From contig NZ_CP150096.1 in the NCBI RefSeq assembly GCF_038396765.1, positions 2,711,001 to 2,775,000 of the forward strand: 64,000 bases of DNA, in the 5' to 3' direction. Shown piece by piece: positions 11,108 through 19,984 of this stretch; within the stretch, counting starts at the first letter, position 1; each line of letters begins with the position of its first letter. A program made the position numbers and the translations under genes. The stretch comes from Chitinophaga caseinilytica. GTDB taxonomy: Bacteria > Bacteroidota > Bacteroidia > Chitinophagales > Chitinophagaceae. The notes under the pieces were generated by a model. The model saw only the letters and a list, made by a program, of their open reading frames with translations. It ran no database searches and had not been told where the DNA came from.

Positions 11108-14089
11108 ATGAAAACTGCAACACTCCTTGCAAGGGGCATGTGCGGACTTTTGCTAAATCGATTTAGCAAAGGCTTTCGGCTTGCCGTCCCCATTTTGCTC
11201 CTCGCCTGCGCCCAGGCGCTCGGGCAATCCAAAAACATCACCGGCACCGTGAAAGACGACTCCGGCGCCCCACTCGCCGGCGTCACCATCCAGATCAAAG
11301 GCACCACTTCCGGCGCCGTTTCCGACGGCGAAGGGAAATTCAAGCTCACCGCACCCGATGACGCCGTGCTCAACGTCACCTTCATCGGATACGAACCACA
11401 GGAAGTACCCGTGGCCGGAAAATCGGAGCTCAACATCGTGCTCGCCCTTTCCAAGAAAACACTGACAGACGTAGTCGTAGTAGGGTACGGCTCCGTCGCC
11501 AAACGGAACCTCACCAGCGCCGTCACCACCGTCCAAAGCAAAGACTTCATCCAGGGTGGCTTCAACTCGCCCCTGCAACAGATCGACGGTAAAGTGGCCG
11601 GCGTCACCGTTTCCAACCCAGCCGCCGCCGATCCCAACCGCAGCACAGACGTACAGGTACGCGGCGCCGCTTCCCTCAACGCCGGCAACTCGCCCCTCAT
11701 CGTCATCGACGGGATGCCCGGAGGCGACCTCCGCAACGTCATGCAGCAAGACATCGCCTCCATCACCGTGCTCAAGGACGCAGCAGCGGCCGCCATCTAT
11801 GGCTCCCGCGGCGCCAATGGCGTAGTGCTGGTGGAAACGAAAAAAGGAAAGAGCGGAAGGGTGACCATGACCTACGACAGCTACGCCGAGCATGACGCAG
11901 TAGCCGCCAAACCGGACATCCTTTCCGCAGATGAATACCTCGCCAAAAACCGCGGCAACGACCAGGGCGCGCGTACCCAGTGGTACAACGAGCTCCTGCG
12001 CAAAGACAACTTCGGCACCAACCAGTTCCTCACCATTTCCGGCGGCAACGAAAACTCCATCTTCCGCCTGTCGGGGAACTTCCGCACCAAACAGGGGATC
12101 GACATCGCGTCTGACCGCCACGAATACGGCTATCGTGCCAACTTCCAGCAAAAGGTGCTCGACGGGAAACTGGAATTTTCCGGTAACCTTTCCCAACGCT
12201 TCGTGAAGGAGGAATACACCAATTACGCCGCGTTCAACCAGGCCGTGAAACTGAATCCCACCATTCCCATCATGGACCCTAACGATGCCACGAAGTACAA
12301 CTTCCTCGCGGGTTACGACACCTACAACCCCGTGGCCGACCTGCTGGCCAGGGAAAACGGTGCAGACCAGAATTACTCCATCGTTGACCTGAACGTGAAG
12401 CTCCACATTCTTAAAAACCTCAACACCGAAGTTAAGCTCGCACGCCAGGGCCACGAGATGCTGAAGCGGGAATACTACACTTCCAAATCCCCCGAATCCA
12501 TCTCCAACGACCGCACCGGCCGCGCGCGCCTGCAAAACGAAAAGTGGACGGATTATACACTGGAATGGATCGGCAACTACAACACCAAAATCGATAAGCA
12601 CGACATCGCCGTAATGGGCGGTTACTCTTACCAGGAATTCAACAACCAGGCGTTCTGGGCGGAGAACATGGACTTCCCCAGTGATGGCTTCGGCTACAAC
12701 AATCTCGGCGCAGGCCTCTGGAACCAGGAAAAAGGCCGCCTCGGCATGGATTCCTGGAAATCGAAAGAGAAACTCGTCGCCTTCCTCGGCCGCGTCAACT
12801 ATAACTTCGACGACACTTACTTCCTCACGGCTTCGTTCCGTTATGAAGGCAACACCAAATTCGGGAAAGACAACAAATGGGGCATGTTCCCGTCTTTGTC
12901 CGCAGCATGGCGCATTTCTAACCTGCCCGCGCTTAAGGACAGCCGCATCTTCAACGACCTGAAACTGCGCGCTTCCTACGGGGTGACGGGCCGCTCCGGC
13001 TTCGACCGGTATACGGCCATGTTCCGCTACCAACAGTATGGCATGTACCAGAACGACCAGGGCGAGTGGATTTCCGTGTACGGGCCGGGCAACAACTTCA
13101 ACCCGCGGCTCGCCTGGGAAAAAGCACAGGCGTATAACGTAGGGCTCGACTTCGCACTGCTCAACAACCGCCTCAGCGGCAGCCTCGACGTGTTCGACCG
13201 CCGAAGCAAAGGCCTGCTCGATAACTACGAAGTGGCGGTAGGTGCGTTCCTGCACACCAATATGTTCGTGAACGTGGGCACCACCAGTTCGAAAGGCGTG
13301 GAGCTGACATTGAACTGGGAAGCGGTGAAATCCGGCGATTTCTCCTACAACACCAGCGTGACCGGCTCTTATATCAAATCGAAACTCATCACCTGGTCGA
13401 ACGCGGAATATACCGGCAATTTCCGGGAACTGCAGAGTTTGCCGTCGCCCGGTAACCCCGGCTACGCGTACCGCCTCGATCCCGGAACCGAGCTCGGCAG
13501 TTTCTACGGTTACCGTTATGCGGGCGTGAACGACGCGGGGCAGATCATGGTGTGGAAAGACGGGCAGATAGGGAAGGAGGCGATCGTGTACAGCAGTGCG
13601 AACGCCGATCGCGACAGGACGTACATCGGCCACGGCGCGCCGCGATACGAACTGTCGTGGGGCAATACGCTCAATTATAAGGCGTTTGACCTGAGCCTCT
13701 TTTTCCGCGGGCGGTTCGATTACCAGATACTCAACCTTTACCAGATGTATTATGGTTTGCAGGCAGAACAGGGGATCAACCTCCTGAAGGATGCGTATGG
13801 CCGCAACGGTCATATCAAATCGTCGAAACTCATCACGGATTATTTCCTGGAGAACGGTGATTATTTCCGGCTGGACAACGTAACCCTTGGCTGGACGCCC
13901 AAGCTGCATTCGAAGATCGTGAACAATTTCCGGCTGTACGGCAGCGTGCGGAACGTGTTCACCCTCACCGGATATTCCGGCCTCGACCCCACCGCCATCG
14001 GCGTTGCCGGTCTTACGCCGGGCTATGGCGATCTGAGCCTCTATCCCGTAACCCGCACTTTCACGCTGGGCGCACAGGTAACTTTCTAA
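11108..14089 (+). CDS. SusC/RagA-family TonB-linked outer membrane receptor
   Basis: This 993-residue receptor is complete. An unusually long signal region (residues 1-40, ending AQALGQ) has a basic insert NRFSKGFR before the hydrophobic core. A carboxypeptidase-regulatory-like domain follows (about 42-115, TGTVKDDSGAPLAGVTIQIKG), then VVVVGYG near 122, the plug domain (about 130-235, with the SITVLKDAAAAAIYGSRGANGVV segment), and the barrel to the C-terminus (LGAQVTF). There is no N-terminal STN domain, so it is not one of the FecR/sigma-signalling receptors. SusD follows at 14098. A 22-bp perfect palindrome lies inside codons 14-21 (see separate entry). The substrate is unknown; the L-fucose operon nearby is a suggestive but unproven link. 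Confidence 0.95.
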   Translation: MKTATLLARGMCGLLLNRFSKGFRLAVPILLLACAQALGQSKNITGTVKDDSGAPLAGVTIQIKGTTSGAVSDGEGKFKLTAPDDAVLNVTFIGYEPQEVPVAGKSELNIVLALSKKTLTDVVVVGYGSVAKRNLTSAVTTVQSKDFIQGGFNSPLQQIDGKVAGVTVSNPAAADPNRSTDVQVRGAASLNAGNSPLIVIDGMPGGDLRNVMQQDIASITVLKDAAAAAIYGSRGANGVVLVETKKGKSGRVTMTYDSYAEHDAVAAKPDILSADEYLAKNRGNDQGARTQWYNELLRKDNFGTNQFLTISGGNENSIFRLSGNFRTKQGIDIASDRHEYGYRANFQQKVLDGKLEFSGNLSQRFVKEEYTNYAAFNQAVKLNPTIPIMDPNDATKYNFLAGYDTYNPVADLLARENGADQNYSIVDLNVKLHILKNLNTEVKLARQGHEMLKREYYTSKSPESISNDRTGRARLQNEKWTDYTLEWIGNYNTKIDKHDIAVMGGYSYQEFNNQAFWAENMDFPSDGFGYNNLGAGLWNQEKGRLGMDSWKSKEKLVAFLGRVNYNFDDTYFLTASFRYEGNTKFGKDNKWGMFPSLSAAWRISNLPALKDSRIFNDLKLRASYGVTGRSGFDRYTAMFRYQQYGMYQNDQGEWISVYGPGNNFNPRLAWEKAQAYNVGLDFALLNNRLSGSLDVFDRRSKGLLDNYEVAVGAFLHTNMFVNVGTTSSKGVELTLNWEAVKSGDFSYNTSVTGSYIKSKLITWSNAEYTGNFRELQSLPSPGNPGYAYRLDPGTELGSFYGYRYAGVNDAGQIMVWKDGQIGKEAIVYSSANADRDRTYIGHGAPRYELSWGNTLNYKAFDLSLFFRGRFDYQILNLYQMYYGLQAEQGINLLKDAYGRNGHIKSSKLITDYFLENGDYFRLDNVTLGWTPKLHSKIVNNFRLYGSVRNVFTLTGYSGLDPTAIGVAGLTPGYGDLSLYPVTRTFTLGAQVTF
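11149..11170. repeat. Perfect 22-bp palindrome in the signal-peptide codons of susC
   Basis: The arms TTTGCTAAATC and GATTTAGCAAA are exact reverse complements with no spacer; a further T-G and C-G pair would extend an RNA hairpin. It begins 41 bases after the A of the susC start codon and encodes the LLNRFSK part of an atypically long signal n-region. Perfect symmetry of this length in coding DNA is unlikely by chance. Confidence 0.8.
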
Positions 14090-14097
14090 CCACGTAA

Positions 14098-15801
14098 ATG
14101 CAAAAGACCATGAAACTCAAAACCAGAATAGGCAGCCTTTTGCTGCTAAGCATCTTCTCTGCCACGTCGTGCACCAACCTGGACGAAGAACCGTTCGACG
14201 TGCTGCCGGCAGACAAATATTACCAGGACAAGAAATCCGTCATCGCAGCCGTAGTACGCCCGTACGAGCACGGCCACTGGTGCGGCTGGGACGGCGACCG
14301 CTGGCTCGTGTCGGAGCTCACGGCCGACCAGCTCGTATGGACGCAGAAAGGCATTCACGGATACGACGGCGGCGACTGGCAGCGATTGCACCGCCATAAC
14401 TGGACGGCAGACGATAACCATATCTACGGCGCCTGGTCTGGCCCGTACCAGGGCATCGCGCAATGCAACGTCATCATGCGCGACCTGCAGGCATTGAATT
14501 ATCCGGCCATCGGGCTGACCGACGCGGAGAAAGCGAACCACATTGCCGAGCTGCGGACACTTCGCGCCTGGTTCTATCTTTTCCTCATCGATTATTTCCG
14601 GACGGTGCCGATCTACGAAACACCGCAGGAACTGGTGGGCCAGTCGTCTCCCGAAGAAGTTTTCGCCTATATTGAAAAGGAGCTGAAGGAATCGCTTCCG
14701 CAGCTGCCTAAAAATACCCGCGCAGGCCGCTGGGACCAGGGCGGTGCCGCGGCATTGCTCGTGCGCCTGTACCTGAACGCCGAGAAATGGATCGGGAAGC
14801 CGAAATATACCGAATGCGCGGCCGTGGCCCAGGAAATCATCAACGGGAAATACGGCACGTACGCACTGGATACGGATTACCGCGGGCCGTTCCGGTCGGG
14901 GATCAAGGATTACCGTTCTCCCGAGAACATTTTCGAATTCCCCCACGCCAAAAACATCTACGAATTCAGCTGGATGTACAACGCCACGATGCACTACCAG
15001 GCCCGTTATTCGCTGGACAATGACTGGGGCGGATGGAACGGCGTGCATCTGACGCCTTCCCGCAATCCCGACGGGGCGCTGTACACCTACAAACTGGGGA
15101 TGCCTTACGAACGGTACACCGCCGGCGACATGCGCAAGCAACCATTCCGGACCACGTCGAGGAACGCGACGTATGAAGGTTTCTTCCTGATCGGCCAGCA
15201 ATATGCATTCAATAACGCGGCCGGTTTCGGGTTCGACAGTACGAAGAAGATCAATGGAACGGAAGAGTACAAAGACAAGCCGCTGGCCTATGTAGACCAG
15301 GTGGGGCGCTTCTCCGAAAAGCCGGGAGGCCGCTGGAGCGAAGGTTCGCAGGTGCTGACGGGCGAAGAGAACTCGGGCGTGCGGCTCATGAAATTCCCCT
15401 GGCTGCCCATGTCTCAGGAGTTGTTCCAGTTCAATTCTGCACCGGAAATCAGGCTGGCGGAGATTTATTTCGCACTGGCCGAATGCAAGTACCGCGCGGG
15501 CGCCAGGCTCGAAGCGGCCACACTGCTCGATGCAGTGCGCAAACGTAATTTCACCGCCGTTGCCTGGCCGCTGAACAGTTACGTGACCAACCTGGTGAAA
15601 CTGACGGACGATGAATTCGTGCTGGAACTGGGAAGGGAGTTTATCGGCGAGCGCCACCGCAGAACGGATCTCGTGCGCTGGGGCCGTTTCGGCAACGAGT
15701 GGTGGGATAAACCGGTTGACGGAAAAGACCGCAGCGTATTCCCGATCCCGCGGAAGGCGCTCAATACCAATCCGCAATTAAAACCGAACGGATACGAATA
15801 G
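14098..15801 (+). CDS. SusD/RagB-family nutrient-binding outer membrane lipoprotein
   Basis: This is the lid lipoprotein for the receptor at 11108, with 8 bases between the genes. The N-terminus is a lipoprotein signal ending SATSC (Cys25 from the first ATG, or Cys21 if translation starts at the in-frame ATG at 14110). The family motifs include EIRLAEIYFALAECKYRAG near 455, ELGREFIGERHRRTDLVRWGRFG near 510, and the C-terminal VFPIPRKALNTNPQL tail. Length 567 is normal. The many Trp and Tyr residues in the N-terminal half fit stacking against sugar rings, but the ligand is not predictable. Confidence 0.94.
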   Translation: MQKTMKLKTRIGSLLLLSIFSATSCTNLDEEPFDVLPADKYYQDKKSVIAAVVRPYEHGHWCGWDGDRWLVSELTADQLVWTQKGIHGYDGGDWQRLHRHNWTADDNHIYGAWSGPYQGIAQCNVIMRDLQALNYPAIGLTDAEKANHIAELRTLRAWFYLFLIDYFRTVPIYETPQELVGQSSPEEVFAYIEKELKESLPQLPKNTRAGRWDQGGAAALLVRLYLNAEKWIGKPKYTECAAVAQEIINGKYGTYALDTDYRGPFRSGIKDYRSPENIFEFPHAKNIYEFSWMYNATMHYQARYSLDNDWGGWNGVHLTPSRNPDGALYTYKLGMPYERYTAGDMRKQPFRTTSRNATYEGFFLIGQQYAFNNAAGFGFDSTKKINGTEEYKDKPLAYVDQVGRFSEKPGGRWSEGSQVLTGEENSGVRLMKFPWLPMSQELFQFNSAPEIRLAEIYFALAECKYRAGARLEAATLLDAVRKRNFTAVAWPLNSYVTNLVKLTDDEFVLELGREFIGERHRRTDLVRWGRFGNEWWDKPVDGKDRSVFPIPRKALNTNPQLKPNGYE

Positions 15802-15826
15802 GATAGAGGAACATTGAGAAACCCAG

Positions 15827-15852
15827 GGGCTGACGTCGGAAGATGTCAGCCC
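15827..15852 (+). terminator. Terminator of the second susCD operon
   Basis: Arms GGGCTGACGTC and GATGTCAGCCC (one G-T pair) flank a 4-base loop and are followed by TTCTTTTT. Confidence 0.8.
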
Positions 15853-15876
15853 TTCTTTTTGCGGGATGCGCAAAAA

Positions 15877-15900
15877 AATGGCCCGCGTGAACGGGCCATT
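15877..15900 (-). terminator. Terminator for the minus-strand DUF1080 gene
   Basis: A 9-bp stem AATGGCCCG / CGGGCCATT lies 25 bases past the stop of the gene ending at 15926. Read on the minus strand it runs into a T tract (plus-strand A run at 15872-15878). Confidence 0.75.
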
Positions 15901-15925
15901 CATGAATGTTATCAACCGGATTCGG

Positions 15926-16759
15926 TTATTTTTTGCGTTTCTGCAGTTCTTCGATCTTTTTCGCCAGCTTCTTTTTGTCTTTCATGTACGGTGCGAGGTC
16001 GAACAGGTCTACCTTGCGGTATTCCACGGGATGGCTTTCGCTTTGCAGGGCGATGTAGCCTTCGGAGAGGAGCCTGCCGTTTTGCTGGAGTTTGGGATCT
16101 GCGTGGGAAACGTTGCCGCCGCCGATCTGGGGCTTATTGTATGTGAGCACGGTATCGCCTTCCACGATGTGCTTCACGATGGAATCGCCGAGCACCAGAA
16201 CTTCCGCGCGTACCCAGCGGTCACCGTCATAGGTTTCGCTTTTGCTGTCTACACAATGCGCGGTGATCAGTTTACCGTCCATCACCACATTGGTGCCGGG
16301 TGTGCAAAGGTTGGCGGTGCTACGTTTGCCGTGGCCGAGGCCGCCCAGCAGCTGCACTTCGATGGAAATGGGGAAATCCTGGTCTTTGCCCATGGAAGCG
16401 GCGGATTGCGAGTGGATCATGGCGCCGCTGTTGCGGGTAGCCCATCCGGGGCCGCCTTTCACCTGGTCGCCCACGAAGCGGTACTCCATTACCAGCAGGT
16501 AAGCGGAAAATTTCTTTTTATGGAAGATGTGGCCATACTGATCGTTGAAGGCGTCGTAGTTTTCGTAAGACACGGCGAGGGCGCCGTCTTTCACGCGGAA
16601 AGTATTGCCGTTATTGTCGTTCAGGGCATGACCGGTAATTTTGATATCCCAGTCTTTGAGGTCCTTCCCGTTAAACAGCTTGATCCAGCCACCTTTCTGG
16701 GCTGAGCAGCTGGCGCCCAATGCGAGGGCGAGTGTAGTCATGAGGATCGATCTTATCAT
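15926..16759 (-). CDS. DUF1080 (3-keto-disaccharide hydrolase domain) lipoprotein
   Basis: The 277-residue product has a lipoprotein-type signal (LGASC, Cys18) and one DUF1080 domain, recognised by GWIKLFNGKDLKDWDIKI near residue 24, DFPISIEVQLLGG near 125 and RWVRAEVLVLGD near 180. The fold is concanavalin-like. Members occur throughout Bacteroidota glycan-use loci, and some act on 3-keto-glycosides. The C-terminal tail KDKKKLAKKIEELQKRKK is a short basic helix beyond the domain. It lies 35 bases downstream of the dipeptidase gene on the same strand and is probably co-transcribed with it. Enzymatic role here is inferred from the domain only. Confidence 0.85.
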   Translation of the reverse strand: MIRSILMTTLALALGASCSAQKGGWIKLFNGKDLKDWDIKITGHALNDNNGNTFRVKDGALAVSYENYDAFNDQYGHIFHKKKFSAYLLVMEYRFVGDQVKGGPGWATRNSGAMIHSQSAASMGKDQDFPISIEVQLLGGLGHGKRSTANLCTPGTNVVMDGKLITAHCVDSKSETYDGDRWVRAEVLVLGDSIVKHIVEGDTVLTYNKPQIGGGNVSHADPKLQQNGRLLSEGYIALQSESHPVEYRKVDLFDLAPYMKDKKKLAKKIEELQKRKK

Positions 16760-16794
16760 ACGGAGTAAAGAATTAGGCCGTTAAACTAATTAAA

Positions 16795-17469
16795 TTATCT
16801 CAGGTGCTCAAACGGTATATCCATGAGCGGAAATTTGGAGGCGCCTTTGAGCGCGTAATGCCACCATTCCGATTCGAGGGGAACGAAGCCGTAAGCCATC
16901 ATGAGGTCGAAGATCAGCCTGCGGTTCCCGGCGGCTTCGGCCGACACGTTTTCGCTGCCGTGATGGGCTTTTTCGGAGAATTCGTCGTACGGTGTGCCCA
17001 TGTCCAGCTCTTTCCCGGTTTTCGTATAAATGAATGTGAGGTCTACCGCCGCGCCGCGGTTATGGCCGGAGCCTTTCCTGGGATTGGCGGCATATCGCTC
17101 GTCGGGCACCACTTCCCACATTTTTTCCGTAACGCGGTATGGGCGGTAGCCGTCGAATATCTTGACGCTAAGCCCCATCGGGGCCAGCCATTGCTGCAGC
17201 CGCACCAATTCTTCAAACACAGGGCGGCGAACGTACACGGCGGCGTAAGGGTAGAGGGCTTTGCCAGTGAAGTTGCTGTCGGTAGCGTATCGCACATCGA
17301 TCGGGATGCCCGTCACCCGCACCAGTTCCTGTTCGGGATCGAGTTTGACCAGGGCCTGGTATTGAAGGGTGTCGCTCACTACGGCCAGGCCGTATTTGTT
17401 GGGCGGGACCTGCTGCGCAAAAGCGGCCAGGGAAAGTGTCAAAAAGCACAGGATAAATAGATTTTTCAC
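16795..17469 (-). CDS. D-alanyl-D-alanine dipeptidase, M15 family (VanX/DdpX type)
   Basis: M15D peptidases cleave D-Ala-D-Ala, releasing D-Ala from peptidoglycan precursors or turnover products with a zinc-bound water. The product has a signal peptide (MKNLFILCFLTLSLAAFAQ) and the zinc-site motifs SGHNRGAAVDLT and SEWWHY, with FDGYRPYRV between. Upstream in-frame TTG at 17493 would give 8 more residues, but it overlaps a TATTTTTG -7 box (17491-17498), so I prefer the GTG at 17469, giving 224 residues and a clean signal peptide. No vanA, vanH or two-component genes are near, so a role in D-Ala recycling or nutrition in the periplasm is likelier than glycopeptide resistance. Confidence 0.88.
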   Translation of the reverse strand: MKNLFILCFLTLSLAAFAQQVPPNKYGLAVVSDTLQYQALVKLDPEQELVRVTGIPIDVRYATDSNFTGKALYPYAAVYVRRPVFEELVRLQQWLAPMGLSVKIFDGYRPYRVTEKMWEVVPDERYAANPRKGSGHNRGAAVDLTFIYTKTGKELDMGTPYDEFSEKAHHGSENVSAEAAGNRRLIFDLMMAYGFVPLESEWWHYALKGASKFPLMDIPFEHLR

Positions 17470-17490
17470 GAGTATCGATTTAGAACTGCT

Positions 17491-17498
17491 CAAAAATA
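17491..17498 (-). promoter_or_regulatory. -7 box of the dipeptidase/DUF1080 operon
   Basis: Minus-strand TATTTTTG matches TAnnTTTG and lies 22 bases before the preferred GTG start at 17469. No clear TTG was found at -33, so this is moderate evidence. Confidence 0.4.
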
Positions 17499-17584
17499 GT
17501 CAAGATCGTACAGAATGAGGCTAAAAAAGAATTGCTATAGCGGTATAATTTGAGGTATTTTAGAACCCTTAAATTAACACAAAG

Positions 17585-18367
17585 ATGAGTTTGTTCCGAT
17601 TAGATGGTAAAACAGCCGTGGTAACCGGCGCCGGCAGCGGCATCGGCCAGGCTGTTGCGAAGTCGTTCGCCCAGGCGGGCGCCACCGTGCATGTGCTGGA
17701 ATTGAATGAAGCGGCCGGTAAGGTGACGGCCGACGAGATCGCCGCCGAAGGCGGGAAAGCCTTCGTGCACGCGGTGAACGTGGCAGATCAGGCCGCCGTG
17801 GCAACCGTAATGAATAACATCGCATCCACGGCCGGGCGGCTCGATATCCTGGTGAACTGCGCCGGCATCGCGCATGTGGGCAACCTCGAAAACACGGCCG
17901 AAGCCGATTTCGACCGCGTCTTCAACGTCAATGTAAAAGGAACATATAATTGCATGTACGCTGTGATCGGACAAATGAAGTCCCAGGGCGGCGGCGTCAT
18001 CCTCAATATCGCGTCTATCGCCTCCAGCGTGGGCATCCCCGACCGTTTCGCCTATTCCATGAGCAAAGGTGCGGTGCTGACCATGACCCTTTCCACCGCG
18101 AAAGATTATCTGGGCGCGGGCATCCGCGTGAACTGCGTATCGCCTGCGCGCGTGCATACGCCGTTCGTGGACGGTTTCATCGCCAAGAACTATCCCGGCA
18201 AGGAAGCCGAGATGTTCGAAAAACTGTCGAAAACCCAGCCGATCGGAAGGATGGCCAAGCCTGTTGAAGTGGCCAATCTCGCGTTGTATCTTTGTTCCGA
18301 CGAAGCCGGCTTCATCACCGGTTGCGACTACCCGATAGACGGGGGCTTTATCAAACTGAACAACTGA
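17585..18367 (+). CDS. SDR dehydrogenase, probable 2-keto-3-deoxy-L-fuconate dehydrogenase
   Basis: The 260-residue protein is a classical short-chain dehydrogenase: cofactor loop TGAGSGIG at residues 13-20, NCAG near 90, catalytic Ser (SIASS near 143), YSMSK (catalytic Tyr/Lys) near 157, and SPARVHTPFVDGFIAKNYPG after the active site, a stretch I associate with 2-keto-3-deoxy-L-fuconate dehydrogenases. It would oxidise 2-keto-3-deoxy-L-fuconate at C4 with NAD(P), feeding the FAH-type hydrolase at 19126. It opens the seven-gene fucose operon; the next gene starts 2 bases after its stop. The specific substrate rests largely on context. Confidence 0.8.
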   Translation: MSLFRLDGKTAVVTGAGSGIGQAVAKSFAQAGATVHVLELNEAAGKVTADEIAAEGGKAFVHAVNVADQAAVATVMNNIASTAGRLDILVNCAGIAHVGNLENTAEADFDRVFNVNVKGTYNCMYAVIGQMKSQGGGVILNIASIASSVGIPDRFAYSMSKGAVLTMTLSTAKDYLGAGIRVNCVSPARVHTPFVDGFIAKNYPGKEAEMFEKLSKTQPIGRMAKPVEVANLALYLCSDEAGFITGCDYPIDGGFIKLNN

Positions 18368-18369
18368 TC

Positions 18370-19116
18370 ATGCACAAAACCATCCCCGGGATGCTGCTCG
18401 TGCTGCTGACCGCCTGTGGCGGCCCCAGCGCTGAAGAACAGGCCCGCAAAAATTACCATGAAGGCGAAGCGCCCGTTGCGCCCGCAAAACCTGCCGGCAC
18501 CCTCGAAGTGAAAATCGAGGACCGCGAAAAAGATACCTCCAAAGTCACTTTTTACTGGACGGTGGATTCGCTGAAATACGACAAAACGTTCAACGACCTC
18601 CCGCTCATGCAGAACCTCACAGACACTTCGTTGTATAAAGTACTGTGGGACGCGCCGAACAGCGTGTGGATCGGGTTCATCAAACCGAACCGCGACACCC
18701 GTTATTATCACGGCACGCAAGACGGGAAGTTGCTCCGCATCCTTTGGGTGCCCTCGCCGCCGCAGCGTATCTATCAATACATGGAGAAAGACCTCGGCCT
18801 CGGAGACGCCATCCGCAACTACGAAAAAGTGACCCGGTACGCCAAACAGGTAAAATCCGGGCAGATCATCGCCGAATTCATCGTAGACCTGCGCAACGCC
18901 ACGCCCGAAAAAGTAGGCGTGTACATGGAATACGGCGGCGTTCGCCGGGAAATCGACCTGCGCACGCCGAAAGGCACCAAACCCTATATCATGGCCGTTG
19001 CCGAAGATCATTGCATCGTTGGGCTGGAGCTGGAAGACGGGGAAATGGAAGACATCTACCAGGTACGCGTCGTGAACGGCCGTATTGGATACAAACAAAT
19101 GCAAACAGTTAAATAA
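18370..19116 (+). CDS. Lipoprotein of unknown function inside the L-fucose operon
   Basis: The ATG at 18370, 2 bases after the preceding stop, gives 248 residues with a lipoprotein signal ending LLTAC (Cys16); the longer open frame from 18292 lies inside the upstream gene and is rejected. After a Pro/Ala-rich linker, the mature part is mixed alpha/beta, with KVTFYWTVDSLKYDKTFNDLP near 60, a WDAPNSVWIGFIKPNRDTRYYHG segment near 95, and an IDLRTPKGTKPYIMAVAEDHCIVGLELE stretch near 195. I recognise no family. It has no catalytic signature that I can see. Its position between two catabolic enzymes suggests co-expression during fucose use; a binding or surface role is only a guess. Confidence 0.75.
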   Translation: MHKTIPGMLLVLLTACGGPSAEEQARKNYHEGEAPVAPAKPAGTLEVKIEDREKDTSKVTFYWTVDSLKYDKTFNDLPLMQNLTDTSLYKVLWDAPNSVWIGFIKPNRDTRYYHGTQDGKLLRILWVPSPPQRIYQYMEKDLGLGDAIRNYEKVTRYAKQVKSGQIIAEFIVDLRNATPEKVGVYMEYGGVRREIDLRTPKGTKPYIMAVAEDHCIVGLELEDGEMEDIYQVRVVNGRIGYKQMQTVK

Positions 19117-19125
19117 TCTAAGGAT

Positions 19126-19980
19126 ATGAAATTAATCAGGTTCGGATTGCCGGGTGAAGAGAAACCGGGTGTAGTTACAGACAACGGCATGTTTGACGTG
19201 TCCGCTTTCGGAGAAGATTTCGGAGAGCGTTTTTTTGAAACCGACGGCCTTGCCCGCTTACAGTCCTGGTGGGCTGCCAACGGCGCCGGATGCCCGTCCG
19301 TTCCCGCCGGTACCCGCCTCGGGTCCTGCGTACAGCGCCCCTCCAAGATCATCTGCATCGGCCTGAACTACGCCGACCACGCCAAAGAAACCGGCGCGGC
19401 CATCCCCACAGAACCCATCGTATTCTTCAAATCCACCTCCTCGCTCGTTGGGCCCAACGATAACCTCGTTATCCCCCGCAACAGCGTGAAAACCGACTGG
19501 GAAGTGGAACTGGCCGTAGTGATCGGCAAAAAAGCCAGCTATGTAGACGAAAGCGAAGCCATGGATTATGTGGCCGGCTACGCACTGCACAACGATTACA
19601 GCGAACGGGAATTCCAGCTGGAAAGAAACGGGCAGTGGGTGAAAGGCAAATCCAGCGACACTTTCGCGCCGCTCGGCCCCTGGATGGTTACCAAAGACGA
19701 GATCAGTGATGTAAACAACCTGCGCCTGTGGCTGACCGTAAACGGCAAAACCATGCAGGACGGGAACACGTCCAACCTCATCTTCAAACTCCCCTTCATC
19801 GTTTCGTACCTGAGCCAGTTCATGACCCTGCTCCCGGGCGACGTAATCTCTACCGGAACGCCTGCTGGCGTAGGTTTGGGCTTCAATCCCCAGATTTACC
19901 TGAAAGCCGGCGATGTGATCGAACTGGGGATCGACGGGCTGGGCACTTCCAAACAAACAGCCGAGGCCTGGAAAAAATAA
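19126..19980 (+). CDS. FAH-family hydrolase, probable 2,4-diketo-3-deoxy-L-fuconate hydrolase
   Basis: Fumarylacetoacetate-hydrolase enzymes cleave carbon-carbon bonds of 2,4-diketo acids with a divalent metal. The 284-residue protein has the FAH core from about residue 75: IICIGLNYADHAKETG, EPIVFFKSTSSLVGPND, DWEVELAVVIGKKASYV with the metal-binding acidic residues, and STGTPAGVGLGFNP near 245. In the L-fucose pathway such an enzyme yields pyruvate and L-lactate. The placement between the SDR dehydrogenase and the mutarotase supports that role. A more general acylpyruvase cannot be excluded from sequence alone. Confidence 0.85.
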   Translation: MKLIRFGLPGEEKPGVVTDNGMFDVSAFGEDFGERFFETDGLARLQSWWAANGAGCPSVPAGTRLGSCVQRPSKIICIGLNYADHAKETGAAIPTEPIVFFKSTSSLVGPNDNLVIPRNSVKTDWEVELAVVIGKKASYVDESEAMDYVAGYALHNDYSEREFQLERNGQWVKGKSSDTFAPLGPWMVTKDEISDVNNLRLWLTVNGKTMQDGNTSNLIFKLPFIVSYLSQFMTLLPGDVISTGTPAGVGLGFNPQIYLKAGDVIELGIDGLGTSKQTAEAWKK

Positions 19981-19984
19981 CGAT

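Noticed and set aside
11153..13909. Minus-strand open frame of 918 codons opposite the second susC
   Set aside because: It is the antisense shadow of a GC-rich susC gene. The product has no recognisable motif, whereas the plus strand encodes a full SusC.
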